This document shows positions 25,705 through 34,541 of a stretch of 42,767 bases of DNA, one piece after another; position 1 is the stretch's first letter, and each line of letters opens with the position of its first letter. Where the stretch lies: NCBI GenBank assembly GCA_025351645.1, contig JANXVN010000214.1:1-42767 (forward strand), given 5' to 3'. Source of the DNA: Ferruginibacter sp. Lineage in GTDB: Bacteria; Bacteroidota; Bacteroidia; Chitinophagales; Chitinophagaceae. Below the pieces are notes generated by a model, which saw only the letters and a program-made list of their open reading frames with translations, searched no databases and was not told the origin of the DNA. The position numbers were made by a program, and so were the translations under genes.

Positions 25705-27105
25705 TTAATTTAGTTTGCCAACCATGTTGGCGGGTATCACCCATTCGTCAAATTCTTGCGGCGTTAAGTAGCCTAATTTTACGGCCATCTCTTTTAAGGT
25801 AGTACCTTCTTTATGCGCTTTCTGCGCAATTTCTGCTGCTTTGTAATAACCAATTTTTGTGTTGAGGGATGTTACCAGCATCAATGAATTATCAACGTGT
25901 TTTTTAATATTTGCTTCTATCGGTTCCAGCCCAATAGCGCACTTATCATTGAAAGAAACACAGCCATCGCCAATTAAGCGGGCACTGTGTAAAAAATTAA
26001 ATATCATAACTGGTTTAAAAACATTCAGTTCAAAATGGCCGTTGCTGCCGCCAATGCCGATGGTAACATCGTTGCCCATTACCTGTGCGGCAATCATTGT
26101 AAGCGCTTCGCATTGCGTAGGGTTTACCTTGCCAGGCATAATAGATGAGCCGGGCTCATTATCCGGAATATGCAATTCACCAATACCAGAACGCGGGCCA
26201 GAAGATAGCATGCGGATATCATTAGCAATCTTCATTAAACTAACTGCTACCATTTTTAAGGCGCCATGGGTTTCCACAATAGCATCGTGTGCGGCTAAGG
26301 CTTCAAATTTATTTTCTGCAGTTATAAAAGGCAAGCCAGTTAAAGCGGCAATGTGCTTTGCTACATTCTCCGAATAATTTTCTGGCGTGTTGATGCCTGT
26401 GCCAACAGCAGTACCACCCAACGCAAGCTCGCTTAAATGAGCCAGCGTATTTTTTATAGCTTTTAAGCCGTGTGATAATTGTGATACATAACCACTAAAT
26501 TCCTGCCCTACGGTTAATGGTGTTGCATCCATAAAATGGGTACGGCCAATTTTAACCACATCCATAAAAGCTTTGCTTTTTGCAGCCAGTGTATCCCTTA
26601 ATTTTTCGATGCCGGGTATGGTAGTTTCAATCAAAATTTTATAGGCCGCAATATGCATCGCGGTAGGAAAAGTATCATTGCTCGACTGCGATTTATTTAC
26701 ATCATCGTTAGGGTGTAAAAATTTATCTTTATCATCCAGCTTGCCACCATTTAAAATATGCCCGCGGTAAGCCACCACTTCATTTACATTCATGTTGCTT
26801 TGTGTGCCGCTGCCCGTTTGCCATACTACTAACGGAAACCAATTATCTAGTTTTCCTTCCAGTATCTCATCGCATGCTTTGCCAATTAAATCGCTTTTTT
26901 CTTTTGGCAAAATACCTGCATCAAGGTTGGTAAGGGCGGCTGCTTTTTTTAAGTAAGCAAAGGCTTTTATAATTTCTTTAGGCATCTTATTGATGTCTTG
27001 CGCTATCTTAAAATTATCTATGCTGCGCTGTGTTTGTGCGCCATAATATGCATCTGCCGGTACATGCACTTCACCCATGGTATCCTTTTCAATCCTGTAT
27101 TCCAT
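25705..27105 (-). CDS. fumC: class II fumarate hydratase
   Basis: This 466-residue protein is full length for FumC. It carries the fumarase/aspartase signature [13 protein letters not shown] (near residues 318-330), [14 protein letters not shown] near 96-109, [13 protein letters not shown] near 139-151, and [12 protein letters not shown] near 185-196. It interconverts fumarate and malate in the TCA cycle and needs no Fe-S cluster. A strong hairpin terminator follows directly. It is divergent from the fucosidase gene with a 250-bp spacer. Confidence 0.97.
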   Translation of the reverse strand: MEYRIEKDTMGEVHVPADAYYGAQTQRSIDNFKIAQDINKMPKEIIKAFAYLKKAAALTNLDAGILPKEKSDLIGKACDEILEGKLDNWFPLVVWQTGSGTQSNMNVNEVVAYRGHILNGGKLDDKDKFLHPNDDVNKSQSSNDTFPTAMHIAAYKILIETTIPGIEKLRDTLAAKSKAFMDVVKIGRTHFMDATPLTVGQEFSGYVSQLSHGLKAIKNTLAHLSELALGGTAVGTGINTPENYSENVAKHIAALTGLPFITAENKFEALAAHDAIVETHGALKMVAVSLMKIANDIRMLSSGPRSGIGELHIPDNEPGSSIMPGKVNPTQCEALTMIAAQVMGNDVTIGIGGSNGHFELNVFKPVMIFNFLHSARLIGDGCVSFNDKCAIGLEPIEANIKKHVDNSLMLVTSLNTKIGYYKAAEIAQKAHKEGTTLKEMAVKLGYLTPQEFDEWVIPANMVGKLN

Positions 27106-27355
27106 ATTAATTGATTTATATTTTTATTGTACGCCGTAAAGTTAATTACAGAAATACAATAACTGGCTTTTATGATTATTGATCGAAGAGTAAACCATCT
27201 TTTATTTTATAAATATGCATGGTTTGTAGTTATCTTAGCAATAGGGTACTTAATAACAGGTTAGCCGCATAAAAGGGCAACTTCAAAACGTCTATTAAGC
27301 ACACAAATATTAACTATTATATACTCAGTAAATTTTTTATAAAACAAGCATAGCA

Positions 27356-28741
27356 ATGAAGAAATCTTTTACAGCCACCTGTATCTTTATTTTTAGTATT
27401 CAACTACTGATAGCGCAATTACCAACGCCAACAACGCAGCAGCTGCAATGGCACGATATGGAGTTTTATCTCTTTACACATTTTGGCCCTAATACCTTTA
27501 CTAATAAAGAGTGGGGAGAAGGCACAGAAAAAGAAGAAGTATTTAACCCAACAAATTTAGATTGCCGTCAATGGTGCCGCGTAGCCAAAGCCGCAGGTGC
27601 ATCAGGTATCATCATTACTGCAAAGCATCACGATGGCTTTTGTTTATGGCCAAGTAAATTTTCAACACATACCGTTAGGGAAAGCAAATGGAAAGATGGC
27701 AAAGGCGATGTGCTAAAAGAATTATCTGCTGCGTGCAAAGAATATGGACTAAAATTCAGTGTTTATCTTTCCCCGTGGGATAGGAATAACCCTGCTTATG
27801 GAACGCCGAAGTACAACGATGTATTTGTACAAATGATAACTGAAATCTTTACTAATTACGGCCCTATATGCGAGCTATGGTGGGATGGGGCCAACGGCGA
27901 GGGGCCAAACGGTAAAAAGCAAATTTATGATTGGAACAGGTTTAAAGAAACCGTGAAAAAGCTTTCGCCTAATACAGTTGTGTTTAGTGATATTGGGCCG
28001 CAAATAAGGTGGGTAGGCAACGAAAATGGCATAGCAGGCAAAACCAATTGGAATACGTTAGATACCGTAGGATATAGTGCTGGCAAGGATGCGCCAAGCA
28101 CAGATACGCTGAATGCAGGCAATATCAACGGCAAATTTTGGATACCTGCGGAGTGCGATGTAAGCATACGCCCGGGCTGGTTTTACCATAAAGAAGATGA
28201 TGATAAAGTAAAATCCCCGGAAAAATTATTTGATTTATACCTTAAATCTGTTGGCCGTGGCGCAACCTTATTGTTGAACGTACCGCCAGATAGGAGAGGT
28301 ATTATTACCGACATTGATTCTGTTGCATTGGTAGGATTTAAAAAGCTAAGGGAAGAAAGTTTTAAAAATAATTTTTGTATACAAGCAATTGCAAATAAAA
28401 AGGGGTTTAATGATAATAATGCCAACACATTTGCTACGATAAAAGATAATGGCAAAGAAAATTTACAACTGCATTTTAACAAGCCTGAAAAGATAAATTG
28501 TATTGTACTAAAGGAATTTGTTAAAGATGGGCAGTCTGTTATAAAGTTTAAAATACAACTAAAAGTAAATGGTAAAGTTGATATTTTAACTGGAACTACA
28601 ATCGGGCATAAAAGAATAATAACATTTAATGCAGTTGAAGCGGATGGTATCTCACTAAAAATTATTGATAGTAAAGCTGTTGTAAAAATTGCAGAAATAG
28701 AGGCTTATTTAATTAATGAAAAGCTGATAGAAAAAGAATAA
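27356..28741 (+). CDS. secreted alpha-L-fucosidase, GH29
   Basis: The 461 residues start with a signal peptide (cleavage near LLIAQ, residue 21). The GH29 catalytic barrel shows FTHFGPNTF (40-48), the conserved AKHHDGFCLWPS (89-100), FSVYLSPWDRN (134-144), and the nucleophile D177 in ELWWDGA. The acid/base Glu of this family is poorly conserved and I cannot assign it. A C-terminal part of about 100 residues (after RGATLLLNVPPDRRG) is a short beta domain, without the F5/8 discoidin module seen in larger relatives. It should release fucose from host or algal glycans in the periplasm. There are no CAZyme neighbours, so it is not part of a polysaccharide utilisation locus here. Confidence 0.9.
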   Translation: MKKSFTATCIFIFSIQLLIAQLPTPTTQQLQWHDMEFYLFTHFGPNTFTNKEWGEGTEKEEVFNPTNLDCRQWCRVAKAAGASGIIITAKHHDGFCLWPSKFSTHTVRESKWKDGKGDVLKELSAACKEYGLKFSVYLSPWDRNNPAYGTPKYNDVFVQMITEIFTNYGPICELWWDGANGEGPNGKKQIYDWNRFKETVKKLSPNTVVFSDIGPQIRWVGNENGIAGKTNWNTLDTVGYSAGKDAPSTDTLNAGNINGKFWIPAECDVSIRPGWFYHKEDDDKVKSPEKLFDLYLKSVGRGATLLLNVPPDRRGIITDIDSVALVGFKKLREESFKNNFCIQAIANKKGFNDNNANTFATIKDNGKENLQLHFNKPEKINCIVLKEFVKDGQSVIKFKIQLKVNGKVDILTGTTIGHKRIITFNAVEADGISLKIIDSKAVVKIAEIEAYLINEKLIEKE

Positions 28742-28767
28742 AGGAAGTAGCAGCTAAACTTATTGGT

Positions 28768-28829
28768 GTAAAAATTGAAAGCCTACCAATCTGACGCCCT
28801 CGTCTGATTGGTAGGCTTTCAATTTTTAC
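28768..28829. terminator. very long bidirectional terminator between convergent genes
   Basis: A 24-bp perfect stem (28768-28791 with 28806-28829) is capped by a short inner GACG/CGTC stem after one T-T mismatch. A-rich and T-rich runs lie inside the outer stem. It lies 27 bp after the fucosidase stop and 21 bp from the enoyl-CoA hydratase stop, so it can end both transcripts. Confidence 0.9.
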
Positions 28830-28849
28830 AAGGCCGTAGGAACAATGAA

Positions 28850-29632
28850 TTATTTGCCAATAAAATTTGCTTTCCTTTTTTCTAGAAAAGCAGTAGTGCC
28901 TTCTTTCATATCTTCTGTGGCAAAGCAGTCGCCGAAGGCTTGTACTTCTTTATTATAGCCACTTTTGCCTGTTTCATTTACTACGGCGGTATTGATGCAT
29001 TCAATCACTTTGCCAATGGCAATGGGCGCTTTTGATTGGATTACTTTTAGTATTTCTATAGTTTTTTCCAGTAAATTTTCGGGCGTGGCTATGTGATTAA
29101 TCAATCCAAGCCTTAAAGCTTCACTGGCATCTACTAGCGCGGCGGTCATTTGCAGTTCCATGCTTTTGCCTTTGCCTACCAATTGTGTTAAGCGTTGTGT
29201 GCCGCCATAACCGGGTATCAATCCCAGGTTAACTTCTGGCTGGCCAAATTTTGCGTTATCGCTTGCCAGCCTAAAATGGCAGGCCATTGCAAGCTCGCAT
29301 CCGCCCCCTAAAGCAAAGCCATTTACCGCTGCAACAATGGGCTTTTTGCTATTTTCAATCTTAAAAAAAACATCCTGCCCTGTTTTGGATAATGCCATTG
29401 CCTGCTCTTTGCTTAATCCGTCAAACTCGGTAATATCTGCGCCAGCAACAAATGCTTTAGTGCCAGTACCGGTAACAATTGCCGACTTTATCCCTGCAGT
29501 ATTGTACACTTCATCAATGGCTTTATCAAGCTCTAAAAATACCGTAGCATTTAGGGCATTTAATTTTTCTGGGCGGTTAATGGTAATAGTAAAAATGCCA
29601 TCAACTAAAGTGGTAATAAGTGTAGTGTACAT
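28850..29632 (-). CDS. enoyl-CoA hydratase/crotonase
   Basis: This 260-residue crotonase-fold protein has the oxyanion-hole segments KAFVAGADITEF (59-70) and NGFALGGGCELAMAC (104-118). Both catalytic glutamates of true hydratases are present: E113, and E133 in FGQPEVNLGLIPGYGG. It hydrates 2-enoyl-CoA in fatty-acid or amino-acid breakdown; chain-length specificity cannot be told. The decayed nucleotidyltransferase gene ends 11 bp upstream of its start on the same strand. Confidence 0.9.
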   Translation of the reverse strand: MYTTLITTLVDGIFTITINRPEKLNALNATVFLELDKAIDEVYNTAGIKSAIVTGTGTKAFVAGADITEFDGLSKEQAMALSKTGQDVFFKIENSKKPIVAAVNGFALGGGCELAMACHFRLASDNAKFGQPEVNLGLIPGYGGTQRLTQLVGKGKSMELQMTAALVDASEALRLGLINHIATPENLLEKTIEILKVIQSKAPIAIGKVIECINTAVVNETGKSGYNKEVQAFGDCFATEDMKEGTTAFLEKRKANFIGK

Positions 29633-29642
29633 TGGTGGTTAT

Positions 29643-30115
29643 TTATCTGTTGTTCCTTAATTTTTCTAATTGAGAAATGTCTCATAAATCCTTGTCTCTA
29701 TGTGCCTAGTTTCATATCTTTTAAAAAATTGTATGGAACCATGTTCATGTATAAGCCTGGTATAATTTCATAAAACATTTTTAGTTTTTTCGGCTTCTTC
29801 ATAATCAATTGAATGATGTACGATTATCAGTACATCAATTACATTTGGCCTACCTACAAGAGAACACATAAAGTAAGTAGTGAAATCTTCTTTTTTTATA
29901 TCCTCAAATTCTGATTCTGCATACCCCATGCATAGCATCGGGTTAAAAAAAAATCTTTATTTTGATTGGTCGGTGCTATCCATACGTCCGAAATCTTCCG
30001 TCATACGATAAAACCCATAATAATTTACTGTGTAGCCGCCGATACATAAATCCCTTAATTTATTTTCCTTGGCACATTTTAAAAAATTTAGGAATTCAGG
30101 ATGTTCTATGTCCAT
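29643..30115 (-). pseudogene. decayed nucleotidyltransferase (DUF6036/AbiEii-like)
   Basis: Read leftward from the ATG at 30115, the pieces recover one protein of about 155 residues in changing frames: MDIEHPEFLNFLKCAKENK, then LCIGGYTVNYYGFYRMTEDF, then VWIAPTNQNKDFF, then LCMGYAESEFEDIKKEDF, then VYEIIPGLYMNMVPYNFLKD, and finally HRDKDL and DISQLEKLRNNR. GGY and TED(F)-D are the nucleotidyltransferase fold motifs. Frame changes occur near 29990 (one extra G), in the A9 run at 29945-29953, near 29772 and near 29706, and a TGA replaces a Trp codon at 29682-29684. Such proteins form the enzyme half of toxin/antitoxin-like pairs in Bacteroidota. The gene is clearly dead. Confidence 0.75.
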
Positions 30116-30293
30116 CGAAAATGTTTTTGAAGGGTGATTTTTCGTTGCGAAGGGATTAGAAAATCTTTATTATTTAGTTTTTGAAGGTTTGCAAGAGCTT
30201 TCAACCTTTCAGATGGAGTCTTATAAAAAAATATGCCAGAAAATACATTTCCTGCTCCTCCAAAAATTTAAATATTTTGATTTCTCTTTTCAT
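30106..30293 (-). pseudogene. decayed small partner (antitoxin-like) gene
   Basis: The ATG at 30293 opens MKREIKIFKFLEEQE. A one-base loss in a T7 run (plus strand A7 near 30225-30231) shifts the frame. Correcting it gives KTPSERLKALANLQKLNNKD, then FLIPSQRKITLQKHFRWT and a stop at 30106. The stop overlaps the nucleotidyltransferase start by 10 bp, the normal arrangement for such pairs. About 62 residues in the repaired form. Both genes of the pair are disrupted, so the module is no longer functional. Confidence 0.65.
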
Positions 30294-30300
30294 GCCGAAT

Positions 30301-30708
30301 TTAAAAACTTCTATTCGCTTTTACCCAATCTTTTATGTAGTCAGCTATTTCTGTAGTAGTGGCGCCTGGGGCAAACAATTTCCCTACGCCTAAATCGTTC
30401 AAGGCTTTCATATCATCCTGAGGTATAATGCCGCCGCCGGTTAATAGCACATCGTTCATTTCTTTTGCCTTCATCAGGGCTATAACTTTAGGAAAAATAG
30501 TATTGTGCGCCCCGCTTAATATACTAATGCCTATTGCATCCACATCTTCCTGCAATGCAGCGTTAACCACCATTTCAGGCGTTTGGCGCAGGCCAGTATA
30601 TATTACTTCCATGCCTGCATCCCTTAATGCGGTGGCAATAATTTTGGCGCCACGGTCGTGCCCATCAAGGCCAACCTTGGCTACCAGTACTCGTATGGGC
30701 CTATTCAT
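30301..30708 (-). CDS. B12-binding (methylmalonyl-CoA mutase C-terminal type) protein
   Basis: The 135 residues are one cobalamin-binding domain. D15-G-H17-D-R-G20 is the DxHxxG motif whose His ligates cobalt, followed by ISILSGAH (S-x-L) and LLTGGGIIP, the second nucleotide-tail contact. Such free-standing domains pair with separate catalytic subunits of methylmalonyl-CoA or related mutases. The mce gene at 12116 fits this pathway, but no large mutase subunit is in the window. It lies 14 bp downstream of gltX, and the broken antitoxin gene starts 8 bp after its stop. Confidence 0.9.
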   Translation of the reverse strand: MNRPIRVLVAKVGLDGHDRGAKIIATALRDAGMEVIYTGLRQTPEMVVNAALQEDVDAIGISILSGAHNTIFPKVIALMKAKEMNDVLLTGGGIIPQDDMKALNDLGVGKLFAPGATTTEIADYIKDWVKANRSF

Positions 30709-30722
30709 ATTATAGCAGTTGT

Positions 30723-32252
30723 TTATTGCAGTAAAGATAAGGTATGTACTATCCTTGTTATTGTTGCTTCTTTACCAATGGCAGCGGCAATTTCAAAAAC
30801 ACCCGGCCCAAATTTTTCGCCTACTAACATTATGCGTAATGGCAACATAAGCTCGCCCGTTTTTAAAGTGTTGGCTGCTGCTAATTCTTTAAAAGATGTT
30901 TCTATATCTGTTGCTTCCCAAAGTGTGCTAAGCTGCCATGCTTTAATCAGTTCCATAAAAAACATGTTTTTCTTATCATCCCATTTTGGTTTGATAGCAT
31001 CGATATCAATAGTAGCCGGTGCTTCAAAAAAGAAACTTCCCTGGGTAAAAAAATCTGGTAATAAAGTACAGCGCCCTTTAACAAGCTCCATCACCTTTAA
31101 AAAATAAGCATTATTGTTTATAGTAATACCGTTTGTTTCAAAAATAGCTTTTACTCTTGCTGCGTAATTGTTCACATCCAATTTTTGGATCCACTCGTGG
31201 TTAAACCATTTTGCTTTTTCAAAATCGAACTTGGCGCCGCCTTTATGTACTTTTTCAATGCTGAATTTTTCTATCAATTCTTCCATCGAAAAAATTTCCT
31301 GCGCTGTGCCATCGTTCCAGCCTAATACGGCTAAGAGGTTTATAAATGCTTCGGGTAAAAAGCCAATTTCCTTAAAGCCTTTTGTTATTTCATTGTTAAC
31401 AGGGTCTGGCCAATCCATTGCATAAACTGGAAACCCCAGGCGGTCACCATCCCTTTTGCTTAGCTTTCCGTTGCCATCGGGTTTTAATATTAATGGTAAA
31501 TGTGCCCATTGCGGCATCTTATCTAAACCAAATAAATACTTCCATAATAAAATATGCACAGGTGCGCTGGGCAGCCATTCTTCACCACGAAAAGCATGGG
31601 TTATCTTCATTAAAAAATCATCTACCACAACTGCTAAATGGTACGTAGGCATACCATCTGCTTTTAGCAAAACTTTGTCATCGACATTATTGGTGTCAAA
31701 TTCAATATCGCCGCGTATCATGTCTGTAAAAGGGATAAACTCATTGGGGCGTATTCCTATCCGGATTACATAAGGCGTGCCTGCATCCAGCAACTGCTGT
31801 GTTTCTTGTGGCAACAGGCGTAATGAGTTGTTCATGTTCATACGTACATTATGGTCGTATTGCAGGCTGCTGCTGCCTTTAGTCTTCAAAAGCTCCCGCA
31901 TGTTATCCAGCTCAGCAACTGTATCAAATGCATAATAAGCATGGCCATCTTTTACTAATTGTTCTGCATATTGCTTGTATAATTCTTTTCTTTCGCTTTG
32001 GCGGTAAGGGGCAAAATCGCCGCCATGCAACACGCTTTCATCCGGCGTTAGCCCACACCATTTTAAGCAGTCAAAAATGTAGGCTTCGGCGCCAGTTACA
32101 AACCTCGATTGGTCGGTATCTTCTATCCGTACAATAAAATCGCCATTATGTTTTTTGGCAAATAAATAATTGAACAATACGGTGCGCACACCGCCTAAAT
32201 GCAAGCCGCCAGTTGGGCTGGGTGCAAACCTTACTCTAACTTTTTGTGACAT
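30723..32252 (-). CDS. gltX: glutamyl-tRNA synthetase
   Basis: I start at the ATG at 32252 ([20 protein letters not shown]), giving 509 residues; the upstream in-frame ATGs add 21 unconserved residues and cross the promoter box. Class I motifs are present: GLHLGG as the HIGH equivalent (residues 16-21) and KLSKRDG as KMSKS near residue 268. The central GluRS regions DTDQSR and YHLAVVVDD are also clear. It charges tRNA-Glu. Length is normal. Downstream, the B12-binding gene begins after 14 bp, so they probably share a transcript. Confidence 0.96.
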   Translation of the reverse strand: MSQKVRVRFAPSPTGGLHLGGVRTVLFNYLFAKKHNGDFIVRIEDTDQSRFVTGAEAYIFDCLKWCGLTPDESVLHGGDFAPYRQSERKELYKQYAEQLVKDGHAYYAFDTVAELDNMRELLKTKGSSSLQYDHNVRMNMNNSLRLLPQETQQLLDAGTPYVIRIGIRPNEFIPFTDMIRGDIEFDTNNVDDKVLLKADGMPTYHLAVVVDDFLMKITHAFRGEEWLPSAPVHILLWKYLFGLDKMPQWAHLPLILKPDGNGKLSKRDGDRLGFPVYAMDWPDPVNNEITKGFKEIGFLPEAFINLLAVLGWNDGTAQEIFSMEELIEKFSIEKVHKGGAKFDFEKAKWFNHEWIQKLDVNNYAARVKAIFETNGITINNNAYFLKVMELVKGRCTLLPDFFTQGSFFFEAPATIDIDAIKPKWDDKKNMFFMELIKAWQLSTLWEATDIETSFKELAAANTLKTGELMLPLRIMLVGEKFGPGVFEIAAAIGKEATITRIVHTLSLLQ

Positions 32253-32256
32253 GCAG

Positions 32257-32264
32257 CAAAGATA
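32257..32264 (-). promoter_or_regulatory. gltX: -7 promoter box TATCTTTG before gltX
   Basis: On the minus strand TATCTTTG (exact TAnnTTTG) ends 4 bp before the gltX ATG. The sequence after the box (CTGC then ATG) leaves essentially no leader. The box before lspA is identical. Confidence 0.5.
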
Positions 32265-32408
32265 AGCACACGAAAAAATAGTTATGTTATCCATTTGCTC
32301 CATATTGATTATCAATCATCTATCACAAAAAAATACAAAGGGTGTTAAACTTTTATGTAAAATAATCATCTATAAAAAATCGTTCATTAAAAAAACCACC
32401 CGAAAATT

Positions 32409-33350
32409 ATGAAATCAAGATTTCGTTTAATTGCTGCCGTCATAGTAATGATGTCCGTTGCATTTGTTAGCTGTAAAAAAGAAAGCACTGCCACAACAAC
32501 TACTACTACTACAGATGATGCCACCCAGTTTTCTGTACAATCCGATGACCAGTCCCGTTTTTTCGGCGAAATTGATGCCGTAGCAAACGATGCTAATATT
32601 GTAATGGAAAGCAATGCTAGTTTTAATGGCAGGGTAGAAAATGTGCTGGGCACGCTGTGTAATGCAACCACAGTTACAGATACCACAGGCAGCACAAAGA
32701 AAATAACTGTAACGTACAACGGGCTTAGTTGTGAACAAAATCGTTTTGTTACAGGTGTAGTAGTACTTTCAATGGCAAAAGAAATGCATTGGAAAGATGC
32801 TGGTGCGGTATTAACCGTAGCTGTGCAAAACCTAAAAATTACAAGGGTAAAAGATGAAAAAAGCATCACCATCAATGGTACTAAAACTATTACAAACGTT
32901 ACTGGAGGACGTTTGAGCGACCTTTCTGGAAACAAGGTTATTACGCACACTATTACGTCTGCCGGAATGACCGTAACATTTGATGATAGCACACAGAGAA
33001 CCTGGCAGGTAGCCAAACAAAGAGTATTTACTTTTAGCAATGGCATTGTAATTACCACTACCGGAACACATACTGACGGTACTGTAAGCGGAATTTCTGA
33101 ATGGGGTACCAACAGGTTCGGCAATGCTTTTGTTGCTACCATTAACCAACCATTGGTTGTAAGGCAAGATTGTAAATTTAGGCTGGTAAGTGGCCAAGTA
33201 ACCCATAGCGTTTTAGCGGCAACCATTGTTGTTACATTTGGGTTAGATGCAACCGGCGTGGCTACTACATGCCCTATTGGAAGTTATTATTTTAAATTAG
33301 TTTGGACGAGCAAAGGTGGCTTAACAAAAACTGTAATTATGCTTTACTAA
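32409..33350 (+). CDS. hypothetical lipoprotein with Thr-rich linker
   Basis: The 313 residues start with a lipoprotein signal peptide and a lipobox ending VAFVSC, Cys at about residue 22. A run of Thr and then acidic residues (TATTTTTTTDD) tethers the body to the membrane. The body is beta-rich with repeated Thr/Val alternation (KKITVTYNGLSC, GVVVLSMAKEMHW, TITNVTGGRLSDLSGN). It should sit in the outer or inner membrane, facing the periplasm or surface. I do not recognise a domain. A strong terminator follows 16 bp after the stop, and no other gene shares its transcript. Confidence 0.8.
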   Translation: MKSRFRLIAAVIVMMSVAFVSCKKESTATTTTTTTDDATQFSVQSDDQSRFFGEIDAVANDANIVMESNASFNGRVENVLGTLCNATTVTDTTGSTKKITVTYNGLSCEQNRFVTGVVVLSMAKEMHWKDAGAVLTVAVQNLKITRVKDEKSITINGTKTITNVTGGRLSDLSGNKVITHTITSAGMTVTFDDSTQRTWQVAKQRVFTFSNGIVITTTGTHTDGTVSGISEWGTNRFGNAFVATINQPLVVRQDCKFRLVSGQVTHSVLAATIVVTFGLDATGVATTCPIGSYYFKLVWTSKGGLTKTVIMLY

Positions 33351-33366
33351 TATCAAGCAAATATTT

Positions 33367-33398
33367 AAAGAGCCATCTGAAAAGATGGCTCTTTTTTA
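33367..33398 (+). terminator. terminator after the lipoprotein gene
   Basis: AAAGAGCCATCT and AGATGGCTCTTT form a 12-bp perfect stem around GAAA, followed by more T. Confidence 0.93.
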
Positions 33399-33428
33399 TT
33401 AGAATTATAAGTTTTATTAATTGATGTA

Positions 33429-33519
33429 GCACACCGGTAAATTAATAATTTATAGGTTTGTCTTTATTTCAACCTTACCCATTTAAAGGGAGAGGAAAGG
33501 CGTTATCTTAACGCCATTG
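33429..33519. mobile_element. diverged 91-bp MITE copy (B)
   Basis: Positions 33456-33519 align without gaps to 41201-41264 (50 of 64 identical, including GTTTGTCTTTA and GGGAGAGGAAAGG-type cores). The left 27 bp align more weakly (17 of 27). Total length equals that of copy A. Terminal repeats have decayed and no target duplication is seen, so it is an old copy. It lies between the terminator at 33367 and the deacetylase promoter. Confidence 0.6.
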
Positions 33520-33608
33520 GACGCCACTTACCAATAAGCACTTGTGTAAGCTTGTGAAAATGTAAAATTATTGCCTGCAAATGGTTTAAAAAATGACAAC
33601 TATTGCTA

Positions 33609-33616
33609 TAGCTTTG
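33609..33616 (+). promoter_or_regulatory. -7 promoter box TAGCTTTG before deacetylase
   Basis: TAGCTTTG matches TAnnTTTG exactly, 36 bp before the ATG at 33653. No certain -33 element. Confidence 0.4.
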
Positions 33617-33652
33617 TAATAAATTATTGAAAAGGTTTTTTAAGAAAATACT

Positions 33653-34294
33653 ATGTTTTATTTTGTAAAAATGCCTTGGTTGTTAAAAAAAATATATGGC
33701 ATGTGCACCTGTCAAATAAATACTGCTGAAAAAATTATTTATTTAAGTTTTGATGATGGGCCGCACCCAATTGCTACACCATTTGTTTTGGCTGCTTTAA
33801 AAAAATATAACGCAAAGGGTACCTTTTTTTGCATAGGTAAAAATGTAGCAGCCTGGCCCGCAATTTATAAGCAAATTATCGATGATGGGCATGCAGTTGG
33901 CAACCATACTTATGATCATTTAAACGGATGGAAAACTGATAAAGAGGTATATGTACAAAATATAAAAAAGGCTCAAAACTTAATAAGCTCTTCTATTTAC
34001 CGGCCACCTTATGGAAAAATTACTTTTAGGCAAATAAGGTATTTAGTAAGTCAGTCAAAAGCATTAAAAATAATTATGTGGAGCGTGTTAAGCGGAGATT
34101 TTGATAACGGTATATCTAACGATAAATGCTTAAAAAATGTAATTAAAAATACGGGCAAAGGATCTATCGTAGTATTTCATGATAGCGAAAAGGCTTTTGA
34201 AAAGTTACACTTTACTTTACCAAAAGTATTAGCACATTTTAAAGATAAAGGATTTAAATACGAAAAAATAGATTTGAAAATGGATGGGTTATAG
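33653..34294 (+). CDS. polysaccharide deacetylase (NodB/PgdA type)
   Basis: This 213-residue protein is a single NodB domain. Motif 1 is SFDDGPH with D34 (base) and D35 (metal). Motif 2 is GNHTYDH with metal ligands H85 and H89. Motif 3 is RPPYGK near 117-122, then W143, and motif 5 VVFHDS with H176. It should remove acetyl groups from N-acetylated sugars in the envelope or an exopolysaccharide. There is no clear signal peptide, only a short hydrophobic N-terminus, so location is uncertain. Terminators on both sides suggest a single-gene unit. Confidence 0.9.
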   Translation: MFYFVKMPWLLKKIYGMCTCQINTAEKIIYLSFDDGPHPIATPFVLAALKKYNAKGTFFCIGKNVAAWPAIYKQIIDDGHAVGNHTYDHLNGWKTDKEVYVQNIKKAQNLISSSIYRPPYGKITFRQIRYLVSQSKALKIIMWSVLSGDFDNGISNDKCLKNVIKNTGKGSIVVFHDSEKAFEKLHFTLPKVLAHFKDKGFKYEKIDLKMDGL

Positions 34295-34327
34295 ACATTT
34301 AAACCTAGCGAATGCTTTATAAAAATT

Positions 34328-34357
34328 GGGCCTGGGTAGAAACCCAAGCCCGTTTTT
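34328..34357 (+). terminator. terminator after the deacetylase gene
   Basis: GGGCCTGGGT and ACCCAAGCCC pair (one C-A mismatch) around AGAA, followed by G and five T. Confidence 0.88.
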
Positions 34358-34541
34358 AATCCGTACCCTATGAAAACTTGAAGAAAGGTACAAAGTACTT
34401 TTTAAATAAGCAACATTATTTCAGTAATATTTAATCATTCTCTATTAACTGTGCATATAAGACTTTTATATGATAAAATTTGTAGTAAAACTTCTACAAA
34501 ATGGGTAGTTATTATTCTAATTATTAAGTAAAAATATATAT

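Noticed and set aside
25859-26377. 172-codon plus-strand frame inside fumC
   Set aside because: The minus-strand FumC is complete with all motifs; this is an antisense shadow.
27356-28741. GH29 fucosidase as part of a polysaccharide utilisation locus
   Set aside because: No SusC/SusD pair or other glycan genes adjoin it; neighbours are fumC and enoyl-CoA hydratase.
30181-30393. 70-codon plus-strand frame near the decayed pair
   Set aside because: It is antisense to the antitoxin remnant and the B12-binding gene and has no recognisable content.
30658-31107. 149-codon plus-strand frame over gltX
   Set aside because: Antisense shadow of a full-length GluRS; no protein-like motif.
32387-33226. 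279-codon frame on the minus strand opposite the lipoprotein
   Set aside because: It mirrors the Thr/Val-rich lipoprotein (hence Val/Leu/Thr runs). The plus-strand frame has a signal peptide, lipobox and terminator.
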